A DNA stretch of 42,880 nt from Candidatus Sumerlaeota bacterium (GCA_026398575.1 JAPLSP010000046.1:1-42880); one strand, 5' to 3'; counted from the stretch's first letter, positions 25,929-34,732 are shown. Numbers and translations are program-made. The notes: generated from the letters alone by a model not told the origin.

Positions 25929-26138
25929 CTAATTATTTGACTCATGACTTTTGACATATTCCATCGCTCGATGGCTGATTTCCTCCAACGGCATTTCTTC
26001 AAAGAGATTCTTGCGCCACTGGGTGTAATCGAATTTCTCCCTTTGCATTATTGTGATGAAGCGCTCCGCTTCGACGATATCCATATTATTTCGCAAAAGC
26101 ATGAAGCCTTCATGAACGATTTCAGCGTCAGTTCTCAT
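25929..26138 (-). CDS. Small conserved hypothetical protein
   Basis: 69 residues from the ATG at 26138. The charged pattern MRTDAEIVHEGF, then DIVEAERFITIMQREKFDY and LFEEMPLEEISHRAMEY, resembles a group of small hypothetical proteins that occur in many bacteria and sometimes next to toxin genes. No toxin is seen here. A longer frame to 26213 exists but has no support. It lies between the esterase and the first Tat protein on the same strand. Confidence 0.6.
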   Translation of the reverse strand: MRTDAEIVHEGFMLLRNNMDIVEAERFITIMQREKFDYTQWRKNLFEEMPLEEISHRAMEYVKSHESNN

Positions 26139-26200
26139 CCTTGATCCTCCATTTTCCTGACAAAGTCTATTTGCGCGCGCAGGCGGCGCCCCTGAAACTT

Positions 26201-27289
26201 TCAGGCTTTCCACGGACGGTCGCTGCGCTTCACGTTTGCCAAAACTTCATTGGCGATCTTCGCGTCCTGCGCGATCTGGAAATCGAACATCCCCAGCAGG
26301 CAAAAATCCGCGCCGTTGTTAAAGGCGTATTGCAGGCCGTCGCGCGGCGGAATCGCGCCGGCGGCCAGGACTTTGAACGCGATCCACGGAACCTCGACCG
26401 CTTTCATGTGTTCGATGGTCTTCTCAGGATAACGGCACCAGCAGTTGTCTGCTTTGGTGTTGTCTATGACCCACTTGTCGGTGTCTTCAGGCCGCGCCGA
26501 CCAATAGTTGCGCGTGTGCAGCGTCTTGATGACGTAGTCCGGCTTGACGCCCGCTTTTTCGCACGCCTCGAGCGTCTCGACCTCATGCGCCGCATAGCCG
26601 GCCAGCGCGCCGCGCTCGCGGATCGTCTCGACAATCTTCGCGACGACCTCCGCCTTCCCTTCGCGCGCCAGCCTGTCGGTGATGTTGCCCTGAACCTGGA
26701 TCGCCCACGCGCCGTCGTCCACGTAGCGCGCGATATCATCCAACTGCTTCTCGGATTCGATATACACGTGCAACTGCCATTTGATCTTGCCGCCGCGTTC
26801 GCGCCAATAGCGGATCATGACGTCGCGCCCTTTGGGATTCGTGTTGACGCAGTTGATGCCGTATTCCTCGGCCAGCTGGAACGTCTCGAAAATTTTCTCA
26901 GGCGTATGATATTCCTGCACCAGCTTGGAAACATATCTCAGATCGCGACTATGCGCAAACCCGCCGATCAGGTTGCCACCCAGAATGATGCGGCTGATCG
27001 AATCCCCCTTGATCTTCCCCATCGGCATCGTCCCTTTGGAGCCAACTTTGAACGCCTGCCCAGAAGGCGCTGCCCCCCCGGCTGCCTTTGTCACGTCGGA
27101 CTTGTCGGACCCGTCTGACGCGTCAGACCTGTCCGACCCACCCACCGCCCCCTTGCCCGCGCCTGGTTTCGCTGCCGCCCCAGTTTGAGCTAACAGAACC
27201 CTCTCTTCCAAGCTCAACGCTGCTGCCACCCCCGCTCCGGCGGCCAGCGATCCCTTCACAAACTCCCTGCGTCCAAATCGGCAAGTCAT
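26201..27289 (-). CDS. Tat-exported TIM-barrel-type protein, paralogue A
   Basis: 362 residues from the ATG at 27289, with a Tat signal (GRREFVKGS, Ala-rich core, LLAQ). After a low-complexity linker (SDASDGSDKSD, about 45-55) comes a (beta/alpha) domain. Its first strand (ISRIILGGNLIGGFAHSRDL) resembles the opening of aldo/keto reductases, and FETFQLAEEYGINCVNTN and WIAFKVLAAGAIPP are strongly conserved with the neighbour at 27485-28603. An aldo/keto reductase-like barrel is my best guess, but I cannot see the catalytic Tyr-Lys-His set with confidence. The two adjacent genes are clear paralogues (about 60% similar over the domain, by eye). Confidence 0.65.
   Translation of the reverse strand: MTCRFGRREFVKGSLAAGAGVAAALSLEERVLLAQTGAAAKPGAGKGAVGGSDRSDASDGSDKSDVTKAAGGAAPSGQAFKVGSKGTMPMGKIKGDSISRIILGGNLIGGFAHSRDLRYVSKLVQEYHTPEKIFETFQLAEEYGINCVNTNPKGRDVMIRYWRERGGKIKWQLHVYIESEKQLDDIARYVDDGAWAIQVQGNITDRLAREGKAEVVAKIVETIRERGALAGYAAHEVETLEACEKAGVKPDYVIKTLHTRNYWSARPEDTDKWVIDNTKADNCWCRYPEKTIEHMKAVEVPWIAFKVLAAGAIPPRDGLQYAFNNGADFCLLGMFDFQIAQDAKIANEVLANVKRSDRPWKA
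27092..27137. repeat. 9-bp tandem repeat encoding the Ser-Asp linker, paralogue A
   Basis: GTCGGAC and GTCTGAC units follow one another with a 9-bp period, so the peptide repeats every three residues (Ser-Asp-x). Similar units are found in paralogue B. Confidence 0.65.
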
Positions 27290-27310
27290 ATTCGTTCTCC
27301 TTGAAATCAA

Positions 27311-27400
27311 ACCACAGAGGCACAGAGACACTGAGAAAACAAAACATAATATCTTAGTATGCCGCTCAAGTTTTTCTCTGTGTCTCTGTGCCTCGGTGGT
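27311..27400. repeat. Inverted repeat, CACAGAGAC type
   Basis: Left arm 27311-27339 (ACCACAGAGGCACAGAGACA and on) pairs with 27371-27400 in about 26 of 29 positions. It separates paralogues A and B and could also be part of the untranslated leader of paralogue A. Confidence 0.6.
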
Positions 27401-27418
27401 GAATTCCCAGTCAAAAAA

Positions 27419-27481
27419 TTAATCCGCAATCCGCAATCCGCAATTGTCAATCGTCAATCGTCATTCGTCAATCGTAAATCC
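27419..27481. repeat. 7-bp-period array (AATCCGC and TCAATCG units)
   Basis: Three AATCCGC units followed by about six TCAATCG-type units, all with a 7-bp period. On the minus strand the array starts about 4 bases after the stop of paralogue B and opens with GATTTACGATTGACGA, the same opening as the array after TrpRS. Confidence 0.75.
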
Positions 27482-27484
27482 GCC

Positions 27485-28603
27485 TTACGCTCTCCATGGC
27501 CTCTCGCCCCGCTTTACTTTCCCCAAAACCTCATTCGCGATTTTCATGTCCTGCGCAACCTGGAAATCGAACATCCCAACCATGCAAAAATCCGCCCCGT
27601 TGTCGAAGGCATATTGCAGGCCTTCATGCGGCGGGATCGCGCCCGCCGCCAGCACTTTGAATGCCACCCACGGAATCTCATACTTCTTCATATAGGCGAT
27701 TGTCTCGTCCGGATTGCGGCACCAGCAATTATCGGCGCGGTTGTTGATGACGGGCGTCGCCTCGTCTTCGGGCCGCGCCGACCAATATTTCCGCGAATGC
27801 AGTGTCTTGATGATGAAATCCGCCTTCACGCCCGCTTTGTCACAGGCCTGGAGCGTTTCCACGTCGTGACAGGCATAGCCGGCCACCGCGCCGCGTTCGC
27901 GAATCGTTTCGACGATCTTCGCGATAATGTCCGCCTTGCCCGCTTGCGCAAGCCCGTCTGCGATGCCGCCCTGCAGGTGAATCCCCCAGGCGCCGTCGTC
28001 CACCAGGCGGGTGATCTCGTCCAGCTGCTTGTCCGAATTGATCAGCAACTGCACCATCCACTTCATCTTGCCGCCGTGCTCGCGCCAATAGCGGATCATG
28101 AAGTCGCGCCCGTTGGGAACCGTGTTGATGCAGTTGACGCCGTATTCCTCGCCCAGCTGAAGCGTCTCGAGAATTTTTTCGGTCGTATGATATTGTTTCA
28201 CCAACTCCGAGCAATATTTCAAATCGCGGCTGTGCGCCCAGCCTCCGATCAGATTCCCGCCCATGATGATCCGGCTGATCTGCGCGTCCTTAATTTTTCC
28301 AGTCGCCAGCGCCCCCTTTGATGAAGCCTTGACCGGTTGCGCGCCAGGTTTCCGCTTGTCAGACCCGTCAGACCCGTCCGACCGGTCCGACGCGTCCGAC
28401 TGACCCTTGGCCCCGCCCGACAGCGCTTTGGCTCCGCCCGACATCGCTTTGGCTCCGCCCGGCTGCGCCTTGCCCGCGCCCGCGTCAGGCGCCGCCGCCG
28501 TCTGCGCCAAAAGAACCCGTTCCTCCAAGCTCAGCGCAATCCCCGTTCCAGCAGCCAGCGCGCCGGCGATCATCTCTCTGCGTCCAAATCTGCAAGTCAT
28601 CAT
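27485..28603 (-). CDS. Tat-exported TIM-barrel-type protein, paralogue B
   Basis: 372 residues from the ATG at 28603 or 28600, with a Tat signal (GRREMIAGA, Ala-rich core, LLAQ). The mature domain follows paralogue A almost residue by residue (ISRIIMGGNLIGGWAHSRDL, WVAFKVLAAGAIPP, DGLQYAFDNGADF-like). The linker is longer and made of repeat units GGAKALS and SDGSDGSDK, both visible as 21- and 9-bp repeats in the DNA. Function as for paralogue A: a TIM-barrel enzyme related to aldo/keto reductases is likely but not shown. The genes stand in tandem on the same strand, separated by repeats, and probably arose by duplication. Confidence 0.65.
   Translation of the reverse strand: MMTCRFGRREMIAGALAAGTGIALSLEERVLLAQTAAAPDAGAGKAQPGGAKAMSGGAKALSGGAKGQSDASDRSDGSDGSDKRKPGAQPVKASSKGALATGKIKDAQISRIIMGGNLIGGWAHSRDLKYCSELVKQYHTTEKILETLQLGEEYGVNCINTVPNGRDFMIRYWREHGGKMKWMVQLLINSDKQLDEITRLVDDGAWGIHLQGGIADGLAQAGKADIIAKIVETIRERGAVAGYACHDVETLQACDKAGVKADFIIKTLHSRKYWSARPEDEATPVINNRADNCWCRNPDETIAYMKKYEIPWVAFKVLAAGAIPPHEGLQYAFDNGADFCMVGMFDFQVAQDMKIANEVLGKVKRGERPWRA
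28356..28467. repeat. In-frame 9-bp and 21-bp repeats in paralogue B
   Basis: 28356-28401 holds 9-bp GTCCGAC and GTCAGAC units (Ser-Asp-x). 28411-28467 holds 21-bp units GCTTTGGCTCCGCCCGACA, encoding a repeated Gly-Gly-Ala-Lys peptide. Both lie in the linker after the Tat signal. Confidence 0.65.
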
Positions 28604-28659
28604 CCTTCTCCTTTCGAGATGGAGTTCATACGCGTCTTTCCCTGGCCTTTCCCCTGATG

Positions 28660-28962
28660 TCATTCGACGAAATCATATACCTGCACTCGCGCCCAGTGCT
28701 CCTTGTTGCGCTTGATGAATTCCAAATGGAGCGGATGGTCCTGATAGACCTCATGCGCCTGCGCGTCGTCCAGAATAACCGTCAGCCCCACGCCATAGGA
28801 ATTATCCACCACTTCGCGCGGCGTCATCGCCGGCCGTCCAGCCCACAGATGCCGGACTGTCGGAATCTTCCCCAGATACTCGCGGCAGTCGTTGACCAAC
28901 TGCTCACGGGCCTCGTTTGTTGTGCGGGGCATGAGCCAGAAATAAACTGTGTGTATAAACAT
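28660..28962 (-). CDS. Dabb-domain protein
   Basis: 100 residues, start ATG at 28962. It covers one complete Dabb domain (stress-responsive dimeric alpha/beta barrel): HTVYFWLM as first strand, then VRHLWAGRPAMTPREVVDNSYGVGLT and YQDHPLHLEFI, with the conserved His that shapes the pocket. Such proteins form ferredoxin-like dimers, and their ligands are largely unknown. It is only 24 bases downstream of the large membrane protein and just upstream of paralogue B on the same strand, so it may be part of that transcription unit. Confidence 0.88.
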   Translation of the reverse strand: MFIHTVYFWLMPRTTNEAREQLVNDCREYLGKIPTVRHLWAGRPAMTPREVVDNSYGVGLTVILDDAQAHEVYQDHPLHLEFIKRNKEHWARVQVYDFVE

Positions 28963-28986
28963 GTTGCTCCTCCTTTGCGCTCGTAT

Positions 28987-31830
28987 CTATTTGCGCGGCG
29001 TATCGCCGATGATCCTGAAATCGCTCAACCGAACCACGGGTGGTTCAGAGTGAATTTCATCCACGTAGAGCGGCCAATTCACTTCCGCTTTCATCTCCTC
29101 CGACCTGTGATCATATACAACAATACTAATGCCTTCTTCGACGCCTGTGCGAACGTCAGGACGACCAGGCAGGCGCTCGCCTTCGGCTGGAATCTCCAGC
29201 CGCAGTGTGCCCGATTTTCGCTGAAAATAGTGATCATTAGCCAAATCAGCATTGGCGCTTGCGGCGCCGGCTTTATACTGGCATGAAACATTGATCTCGA
29301 CACTTTCGTCCTTTTCCGGTTTGTTCATTAATTCATAACGGAATTCCAGATGACGCGGCTTTTCGCAAGTTCCAGGATCGAGATAAAGCGGGCCATCCGC
29401 AGAAGAAATCATCACGGATGAATCCGGTCCCACATCAGGCCCGGCGCCATACTCGGCGTTTCTGCAATAAAGCGCGCCTCGCAAGGCGCCTTCTTCGACT
29501 GCTGCGCCCGGCGTGATCTGGATGGGTCCAATGGAAGTCCATTCTATTTCATGCTCTGGGTTGTCTTCTCTCAAACTATGGCCAATGTGTCCTGACGCGA
29601 TTTCAACCTCATAAACGCCGGGAGGGAAATGCTCAGGAACTGCAAACAACCAATGTGTTACAACATAGCGTGGAGCGATCTGTGTCCCTTTGTTTTCCGG
29701 CTGGGAAGTGACTTCGCATTCGCTAACTGCTCCCCCAATCTGCCCGCTTGAATAATCTTCTCCCGGATAATTGATGGCGCCCTTCAGCGGAGGAAGACGC
29801 CATGCCCCCCCATTAATGAGATTATGGTTTCTCAAACGCACTGCGGCATATCTAAGGCCGCGCGCAAGATCTTGATATCCTTTGCTATTAGGCGCCCAGA
29901 TTTCATATCGCAGCCATATTTCCAAATGTGTCGGCTTGCTGCCAACTGGATTGCCGGGCAGCGTGCGGGTTGTCAGGGCAGCTCCTGCAAGGCTCAGTGC
30001 AAGTCCCATGCTCGGCGGACTAAGGGGATTGAAAAATATCCTCCAATCCTTTCTGGTTTCAGAAACAGGAATGATTTTAGGGTTGAGCGCGCCAAATATT
30101 GCGACGCCTGTTGCGCCTGCTTCGCAATGGTAATGCTGGAAGAGCCATTGTGCCGCCCATCCTTCTGCGGGCCGGAATGAAGCGGCCTGCGTCCAGGTAT
30201 TGCTGGTTGCTTCGAGGTGGTTATCATCATCGCGCCGCACGCTGACGCCTTGTCGTCCGGAAGCCCAGAGCAAATCGAAGGGAACGTCGCCGACCGCAGC
30301 CAGACGCGTCGAGGGCGTTGTCTGCGCGTGGACGAAGGCGCCGGCATTCAGGATCGAATAATCCGCTTGCCAATACTCGCGCCAGATTTTCGCGGGCGCC
30401 GGTGAAAACAGCAATGAAGTCGCTATCGCCGCAGTCAGAAGCCCTCCTGTCAATGCGCGTCGCGCCCATGACCATCCGCGCGTCTGTGGCTCGCTCAGCG
30501 CGGTAGGCGACTGTCCCACGCGCGCCCAATTCAGCGCCGCGCTCAGCGCGTACCCAATCGCCAAGCACGCCGGCGGCAGCAGCATGAAAAACCAATATGT
30601 GTTGGCGCCATTGAAGAGATAGCAAAACAGCGCCATATTGAGAAGCCACATGCCCAGACGTTGGGCGAATCGCTCGCGGCGCGCAAGGGCCAGCGCCATT
30701 CCTGCCAGCGCCAACAGCGCGCCGCCGCCGGTCATCAGCAAATCCAGGCGGTTGATGAAGACCTTGACATAGCGCATTCGCATGCCATAGGCGCCGAATG
30801 TGTCCATGACGGAGTTGGTTCCCGCCGAGAGTTTCTCAAGATCGTGCGCCAGCGAGAAAGGCGATAGCGGATAATAGCCAAAAATCGCGCACGAAGCGCC
30901 CAGGGCGAGGAGGACAAGCCAGAGCAGCAAAAATTTGCGATTGCCTGTATGAATCTCCCAAGTGCGGCGCGGCGACTCCCAGTCGCAAGGCATGAAAAAA
31001 ATAACAAGGATGATGATGGCGCCATACAGCTTGGCGAGAATGGCCAGCGACACCGCCACAGCCGCCAGCAACGCCCATAGCAACACTCGCCCCGTTATTT
31101 TTTCGCCCGCTTTGACGCGACATTCGCTCATCCGGTCCGCCGCGCATAGCGCTGCCAGCATGAACGCGGTCATGGGCACGTCGGGAATGACCGCGCGGCT
31201 GAAGTAGAACGACGCCGGCAAAAAGGCGAATGCGCCGGCGGCGAATAGCCCCACGCGCGAGGAAAACCATCGCCGTCCCAGATCGAAGATCATCAGCAGG
31301 ATCGCGAGCGAAAACGCGACTGTCCAAAGCCGCGCCAGCGCGAAGGGCGCCGTCAGGCGGCCATATTGGAGGCTGGAAGGATTTACGTCGAGGTTCGGGA
31401 CTCGGGATTCGGGATTCGGGATTGCGGATTGAGAACTGGGGATTGCGGATTCGGAGGTAGCGCTTCCTGACCCGTGGGTCTTCAACCCCGAACTCGGAAC
31501 TCGGAACTCGGAACTCGGAACTGGAAACCCGGAACTCGGAACTCGGAACTCGGAACGGAAAATCCTGGCGGTTTTCGCCGCCAACCACGGCACGATGGGC
31601 GCTTCGGGCATCAGGACGCGCGGATCGTCTCGGCCTGATTTGGCGTGGTGTTGAAACTTATAGGCTTCGAGCGGGCGCCCGCCCGTCCAGGCTTCGATCA
31701 ACAGCGCGGTGGTGATTTGGCGGTCGGCGGGAAAATCAGTCGGCGGCGCCGTGATCCGCCGCAGCCGCAGCCCCGCCGCTGCGATCACAATCACAGCCAA
31801 AATCAACGCCGTCGAAATTTTTCGAGTCAC
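28987..31830 (-). CDS. Large GT39-type membrane glycosyltransferase-like protein
   Basis: 947 residues. The GTG at 31830 is chosen because a GGAG ribosome binding site stands about 10 bases upstream and it gives a normal first transmembrane segment (ALILAVIVIAAAG). The PPTDFPADRQI loop and the ~10 hydrophobic segments to about residue 470 fit the PMT/GT39-type C-shaped family, which moves sugars from lipid carriers on the outer side of the membrane. The C-terminal ~450 residues form a soluble beta-rich periplasmic part that I do not recognise. Residues ~91-150 are a low-complexity insert (SEFRVPSS units) encoded by a 7-bp-period DNA array, between the first loop and the following helices. It probably acts in surface glycan assembly. 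Confidence 0.75.
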   Translation of the reverse strand: MTRKISTALILAVIVIAAAGLRLRRITAPPTDFPADRQITTALLIEAWTGGRPLEAYKFQHHAKSGRDDPRVLMPEAPIVPWLAAKTARIFRSEFRVPSSGFPVPSSEFRVPSSGLKTHGSGSATSESAIPSSQSAIPNPESRVPNLDVNPSSLQYGRLTAPFALARLWTVAFSLAILLMIFDLGRRWFSSRVGLFAAGAFAFLPASFYFSRAVIPDVPMTAFMLAALCAADRMSECRVKAGEKITGRVLLWALLAAVAVSLAILAKLYGAIIILVIFFMPCDWESPRRTWEIHTGNRKFLLLWLVLLALGASCAIFGYYPLSPFSLAHDLEKLSAGTNSVMDTFGAYGMRMRYVKVFINRLDLLMTGGGALLALAGMALALARRERFAQRLGMWLLNMALFCYLFNGANTYWFFMLLPPACLAIGYALSAALNWARVGQSPTALSEPQTRGWSWARRALTGGLLTAAIATSLLFSPAPAKIWREYWQADYSILNAGAFVHAQTTPSTRLAAVGDVPFDLLWASGRQGVSVRRDDDNHLEATSNTWTQAASFRPAEGWAAQWLFQHYHCEAGATGVAIFGALNPKIIPVSETRKDWRIFFNPLSPPSMGLALSLAGAALTTRTLPGNPVGSKPTHLEIWLRYEIWAPNSKGYQDLARGLRYAAVRLRNHNLINGGAWRLPPLKGAINYPGEDYSSGQIGGAVSECEVTSQPENKGTQIAPRYVVTHWLFAVPEHFPPGVYEVEIASGHIGHSLREDNPEHEIEWTSIGPIQITPGAAVEEGALRGALYCRNAEYGAGPDVGPDSSVMISSADGPLYLDPGTCEKPRHLEFRYELMNKPEKDESVEINVSCQYKAGAASANADLANDHYFQRKSGTLRLEIPAEGERLPGRPDVRTGVEEGISIVVYDHRSEEMKAEVNWPLYVDEIHSEPPVVRLSDFRIIGDTPRK
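31381..31558. repeat. 7-bp-period arrays running in frame through the GT39-type gene
   Basis: GGGATTC units (31395-31450) and AACTCGG units (31490-31558) both repeat every 7 bases. Since 7 is not a multiple of 3, one full cycle is 21 bases and encodes 7 residues, exactly the SEFRVPS peptide period. Confidence 0.8.
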
Positions 31831-31910
31831 ATCTGATTCTCCGCAGTCATGCGGATATAATATTTCTCGCCATCCAACCCCCGGCAAGGGCGAAATTTGA
31901 TTTTCTCATC

Positions 31911-32083
31911 AGGATAAATTAAAGTCAGGGCAAATTAGAGTCAGGATAGATTAGAGACAGGATAGATTAGAGACAGGATAGATTAGAGACAGGATGAATT
32001 AGAGTTAGGATAGATTATAGTCAGGATAAATTTAGAGCCAGGCATTGTCCTAATTTATCCTGTCTCTAATCTATCCTGTCTCT
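31911..32083. repeat. 16-bp tandem array with an inverted end
   Basis: About eight units of AGGATAGATTAGAGAC and variants follow one another with a 16-bp period (31911-32040). After GCATTGTCC, two inverted copies (TAATTTATCCTGTCTCTAAT and on, 32051-32083) close the array, so the RNA could fold into a long hairpin. Confidence 0.75.
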
Positions 32084-32191
32084 CATTCATCAATCGTCAT
32101 TCATCAATCATCAATCGTCATTCATCAATCGTCAATCGTCATCCATCAATCGTCAATCGTCAATCGTCAATCGTCAATCGTCAATCGTAAA
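32084..32191. repeat. 7-bp-period array (TCAATCG units)
   Basis: About fifteen TCAATCG, TCATTCA and TCATCCA units repeat every 7 bases. On the minus strand the array begins about 6 bases after the TrpRS stop (GATTTACGATTGACGA). Together with the 16-bp array it fills the gap 31831-32196. Confidence 0.85.
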
Positions 32192-32196
32192 TCCCC

Positions 32197-33255
32197 TCAT
32201 CCGCGATGCAGGCTTCTTCCCAAACCCATCGCTTCCTTCACGGCTTCCACTGTTTCCAACGCCACCGGCGTGACCTTGGCGGCGTTGGCGCGCAGGAAAT
32301 CCAGAACGGACGCGTCGTCATTTCCCGGAGCATTGAACTTCTCGATGATCGGCTCGTTGAATTTCGAGATGTAGTCCGCCAGCGTCGTCTTGAGCGTTCC
32401 ATAGAACTTTTCACCACGGCGGTATTTTCCAACGAAGTCGTCATACACTTCACGCGGCGCCATCAGCGACAGCAGACGGTAGAGCGCCCCCACGCTCGGC
32501 GGCATCTCGCGGCAGACGATGTCCGGCTCGTTCGATTCCGCATGCAGCGGCAGCGGATCGGTTGTCGTCGCCACGCTTTTGATTTTTTTCAGCACCGTTT
32601 TGCGGTCGTCCAGCAGATCGAGCGTGTTCCCTTCGCTCTTGCCCATCTTGGCCGAGCCGTTCAGACCCGGCAGCCGCAGCGCCGAGCGCGGCACGCCCGC
32701 CGGGATTTTCAACACCTCGCCGAATCGCGAGTTGAACCGCTGCGCAATGTCGGCGGCCATCTCGACGTGCTGCCGCTGATCGTCGCCTACGGGAACCAGG
32801 TCGGCCTTGACGATCAGAATATCCGCCGCCATCAGCACGGGATAACCCAGCAGCCCATACGAGAGCGGATTCGCGTTCGGCTCGTCGGCGTTATAGACGA
32901 CCTTCGCGATATGGTCCTTGTACGTCGTGCCGCGTTCGAGAAAGCCAATCGAAGTAACCATCCCGAGCAGCAGCGCCAGTTCCGCCGTGCACGGCAGATC
33001 GCTCTGGCGATAAATGATCGAGCGTTTGGGATCGAGGCCGCACGCCACATACGTGCGCAGCATGTCAATCGTCTGCTGCTTGAAGTTGGTTCGTTCCTTC
33101 ACCGTCGTCAGCGCGTGATAATCGGCGATGAAGTAGTAGCAGACCTTGCCCTTCTCCTGCAGATCAATGAAGTCCTTGATCGCGCCGAAGTAGTTGCCGA
33201 AATGCAGCCGCCCCGTTGGCCGCACCCCCGAAAGAATAATTTGTTTACTGCTCAT
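32197..33255 (-). CDS. trpS: Tryptophan-tRNA ligase
   Basis: 352 residues from the ATG at 33255. Class I synthetase motifs are complete: HFGN (18-21, the HIGH motif, in GRLHFGNYFGA) and KMGKS (203-207, the KMSKS loop). ADYHALT, YNADEPNANPLSYG and PVGDDQRQHVEMA, the Trp-adenylate pocket sequences, are intact too. It charges tRNA-Trp. An open extension upstream to 33342 reads through a palindromic repeat (CCACCTGAAGGTGG) and is not part of the enzyme. GAGGG shortly upstream of the ATG is a plausible ribosome binding site. No T-box or Trp leader was seen. Its stop is followed directly by a heptamer array. Confidence 0.96.
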   Translation of the reverse strand: MSSKQIILSGVRPTGRLHFGNYFGAIKDFIDLQEKGKVCYYFIADYHALTTVKERTNFKQQTIDMLRTYVACGLDPKRSIIYRQSDLPCTAELALLLGMVTSIGFLERGTTYKDHIAKVVYNADEPNANPLSYGLLGYPVLMAADILIVKADLVPVGDDQRQHVEMAADIAQRFNSRFGEVLKIPAGVPRSALRLPGLNGSAKMGKSEGNTLDLLDDRKTVLKKIKSVATTTDPLPLHAESNEPDIVCREMPPSVGALYRLLSLMAPREVYDDFVGKYRRGEKFYGTLKTTLADYISKFNEPIIEKFNAPGNDDASVLDFLRANAAKVTPVALETVEAVKEAMGLGRSLHRG

Positions 33256-33367
33256 CGCATCCCTCGTGTTAGTAGTTCCACCGTTCGTAGTTCCACCTTC
33301 AGGTGGCGCTTGTATCTCAATCTTTATCTTGCCCTTCCCCATCCATCCTAATTACCATTGCCTCCGC

Positions 33368-33382
33368 GCGTCAACCCAAGAG
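33368..33382. repeat. 15-bp direct repeat, copy 1 (left of a radical SAM gene)
   Basis: GCGTCAACCCAAGAG, identical to 34833-34847. The two copies flank the radical SAM gene at 33455-34732. Confidence 0.6.
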
Positions 33383-33454
33383 GCTGCATAGTCCCATTCC
33401 GCATCCGCGGACAGGAAAAATCAAAAAAAAACCGCATCAGCCAATTCTTGCGAC

Positions 33455-34732
33455 TCAATGCTTTCGTATCCACCCCAGCGCGCGATGCGCCGCCCGCAAT
33501 GCGCCATCCTGCAGACGTGCGGCGACGCGTTCCACCCGGCCAGTTTCCCGTTCCATCCGCTTTCCGACGCGTTCATAGAATTCCTCGGAACAGAGATTAT
33601 ACACAGGACCGCACAAAAAAGGCTCGATGCAGATAGGTTCGATGCAGGAGTGGCGCTTGCGGCTGAACTCCATGTCGCCGCCCAGCAACATGATCTGGCG
33701 CATCTGGCTGCGCAGCGCGCCGAATCGCGGCCCGCGCCAAATGGCGTCGAGGGATTCTTCCAGAATGCTTCCCATGAATTTGCCGGGGTTTTCCATGAAC
33801 ATGCAGCAGGGATAGACACCGCCCGTGGCCGCGATCAGCGCGCTATAAAATGGCATGAAGCAAAAGCCACGCCTCGGGCGCCGCAGTCTGAATTCCGGTC
33901 CGGGGCGTATGCCTTGTGGCAGCCGTTTCTGCTGTTCCTCATAGGCCCAAAAGTGCAATTCGCCTTCCGCGCAAATATCCACCCACAGCATGAATCTGCC
34001 GGAGCGGCAGTCTTCCTCGATCATCTCCAGCAGCGCTTTGCGCGCCGTGGGATACTCCGCGACCGGAATGCGCAGCCCGGGATCAATCTCGTTCAAGGAT
34101 TTGAGATGGACCTGATCCACACCCAGCTGCCGGGCAAGGCGGTACATTTCAGGCAGCAGAAGATAGGTATCCTTCCAGTAAAAAAACTGGAGCGCAACGA
34201 GCGGGCGCTTGCCGGCGGGAGCGGCGTCGCGCGCGGCGCAGGCTGCTTCGACGCCGCACACGGCCCGATGGAACATATCTTCCGAGACGCCCATGGTTTC
34301 CGCGTATCGGTGCGCCGAAGGCTCATTCAGGCTGATCCAAATGCAATCCGCGCCGATCCGCGTGATTTGCTCGACGAGCGGCGCAAGCAGCGTGCCGTTG
34401 GTCGTCACATTGTCAAACCGCAGCCCGAGCTTTTCACACAAATCCAGAAACGGGCGGATGGAAGGATAAGCCAGACTCTCGCCCCCGCCGGAAAGCCGCA
34501 GGCAATGCAGATCGCGGCCGGCGCCTTCCTCCAGCGTTTTTTTCAAGACCTCCCAGGGCAGCGAGTCGCCTTTCCTGAAAAATTTTGTCGAGCAAAAAAA
34601 GCAGCGGAGATTGCAGAGGTGAGTGGGCTGCAATTCCAGATGAAAAGGACCGCGATGAATGGCATTCTCAACGATTCCCTGTTCCATCCAGCGGATTTCA
34701 TCAGCGGTTAATCTGTCCCAACCATGCAGCAT
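33455..34732 (-). CDS. Radical SAM protein with a SPASM-like tail
   Basis: 425 residues. The radical SAM cluster motif CxxxCxxC is at C40, C44 and C47 (CNLRCFFC), after PTHLCNLR. LSGGGES is the usual SAM-binding GGE-type strand. The rest of the barrel shows TTNGTLL and WISLNEPS. The C-terminal part has further Cys (GFCFMPF, YPCCMF, CIEP, FLCGPVYNLCS), as in SPASM or twitch domains that bind extra Fe-S clusters. It would start radical chemistry on an unknown substrate. There is no sign of a peptide substrate gene nearby. A 15-bp direct repeat lies on each side, at 33368 and 34833. Confidence 0.85.
   Translation of the reverse strand: MLHGWDRLTADEIRWMEQGIVENAIHRGPFHLELQPTHLCNLRCFFCSTKFFRKGDSLPWEVLKKTLEEGAGRDLHCLRLSGGGESLAYPSIRPFLDLCEKLGLRFDNVTTNGTLLAPLVEQITRIGADCIWISLNEPSAHRYAETMGVSEDMFHRAVCGVEAACAARDAAPAGKRPLVALQFFYWKDTYLLLPEMYRLARQLGVDQVHLKSLNEIDPGLRIPVAEYPTARKALLEMIEEDCRSGRFMLWVDICAEGELHFWAYEEQQKRLPQGIRPGPEFRLRRPRRGFCFMPFYSALIAATGGVYPCCMFMENPGKFMGSILEESLDAIWRGPRFGALRSQMRQIMLLGGDMEFSRKRHSCIEPICIEPFLCGPVYNLCSEEFYERVGKRMERETGRVERVAARLQDGALRAAHRALGWIRKH

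Noticed and set aside
31831..31887. N-terminal extension of the GT39-type protein
   Set aside because: The GTG at 31830 has a GGAG site and gives a normal first transmembrane segment.
33256..33342. N-terminal extension of TrpRS
   Set aside because: The extra codons read through a CCACCTGAAGGTGG repeat, and the family starts at the MSSKQIILSG sequence.
33256..33367. T-box or tryptophan leader before trpS
   Set aside because: No T-box core sequence and no Trp-rich leader peptide; only repeat sequence was seen.
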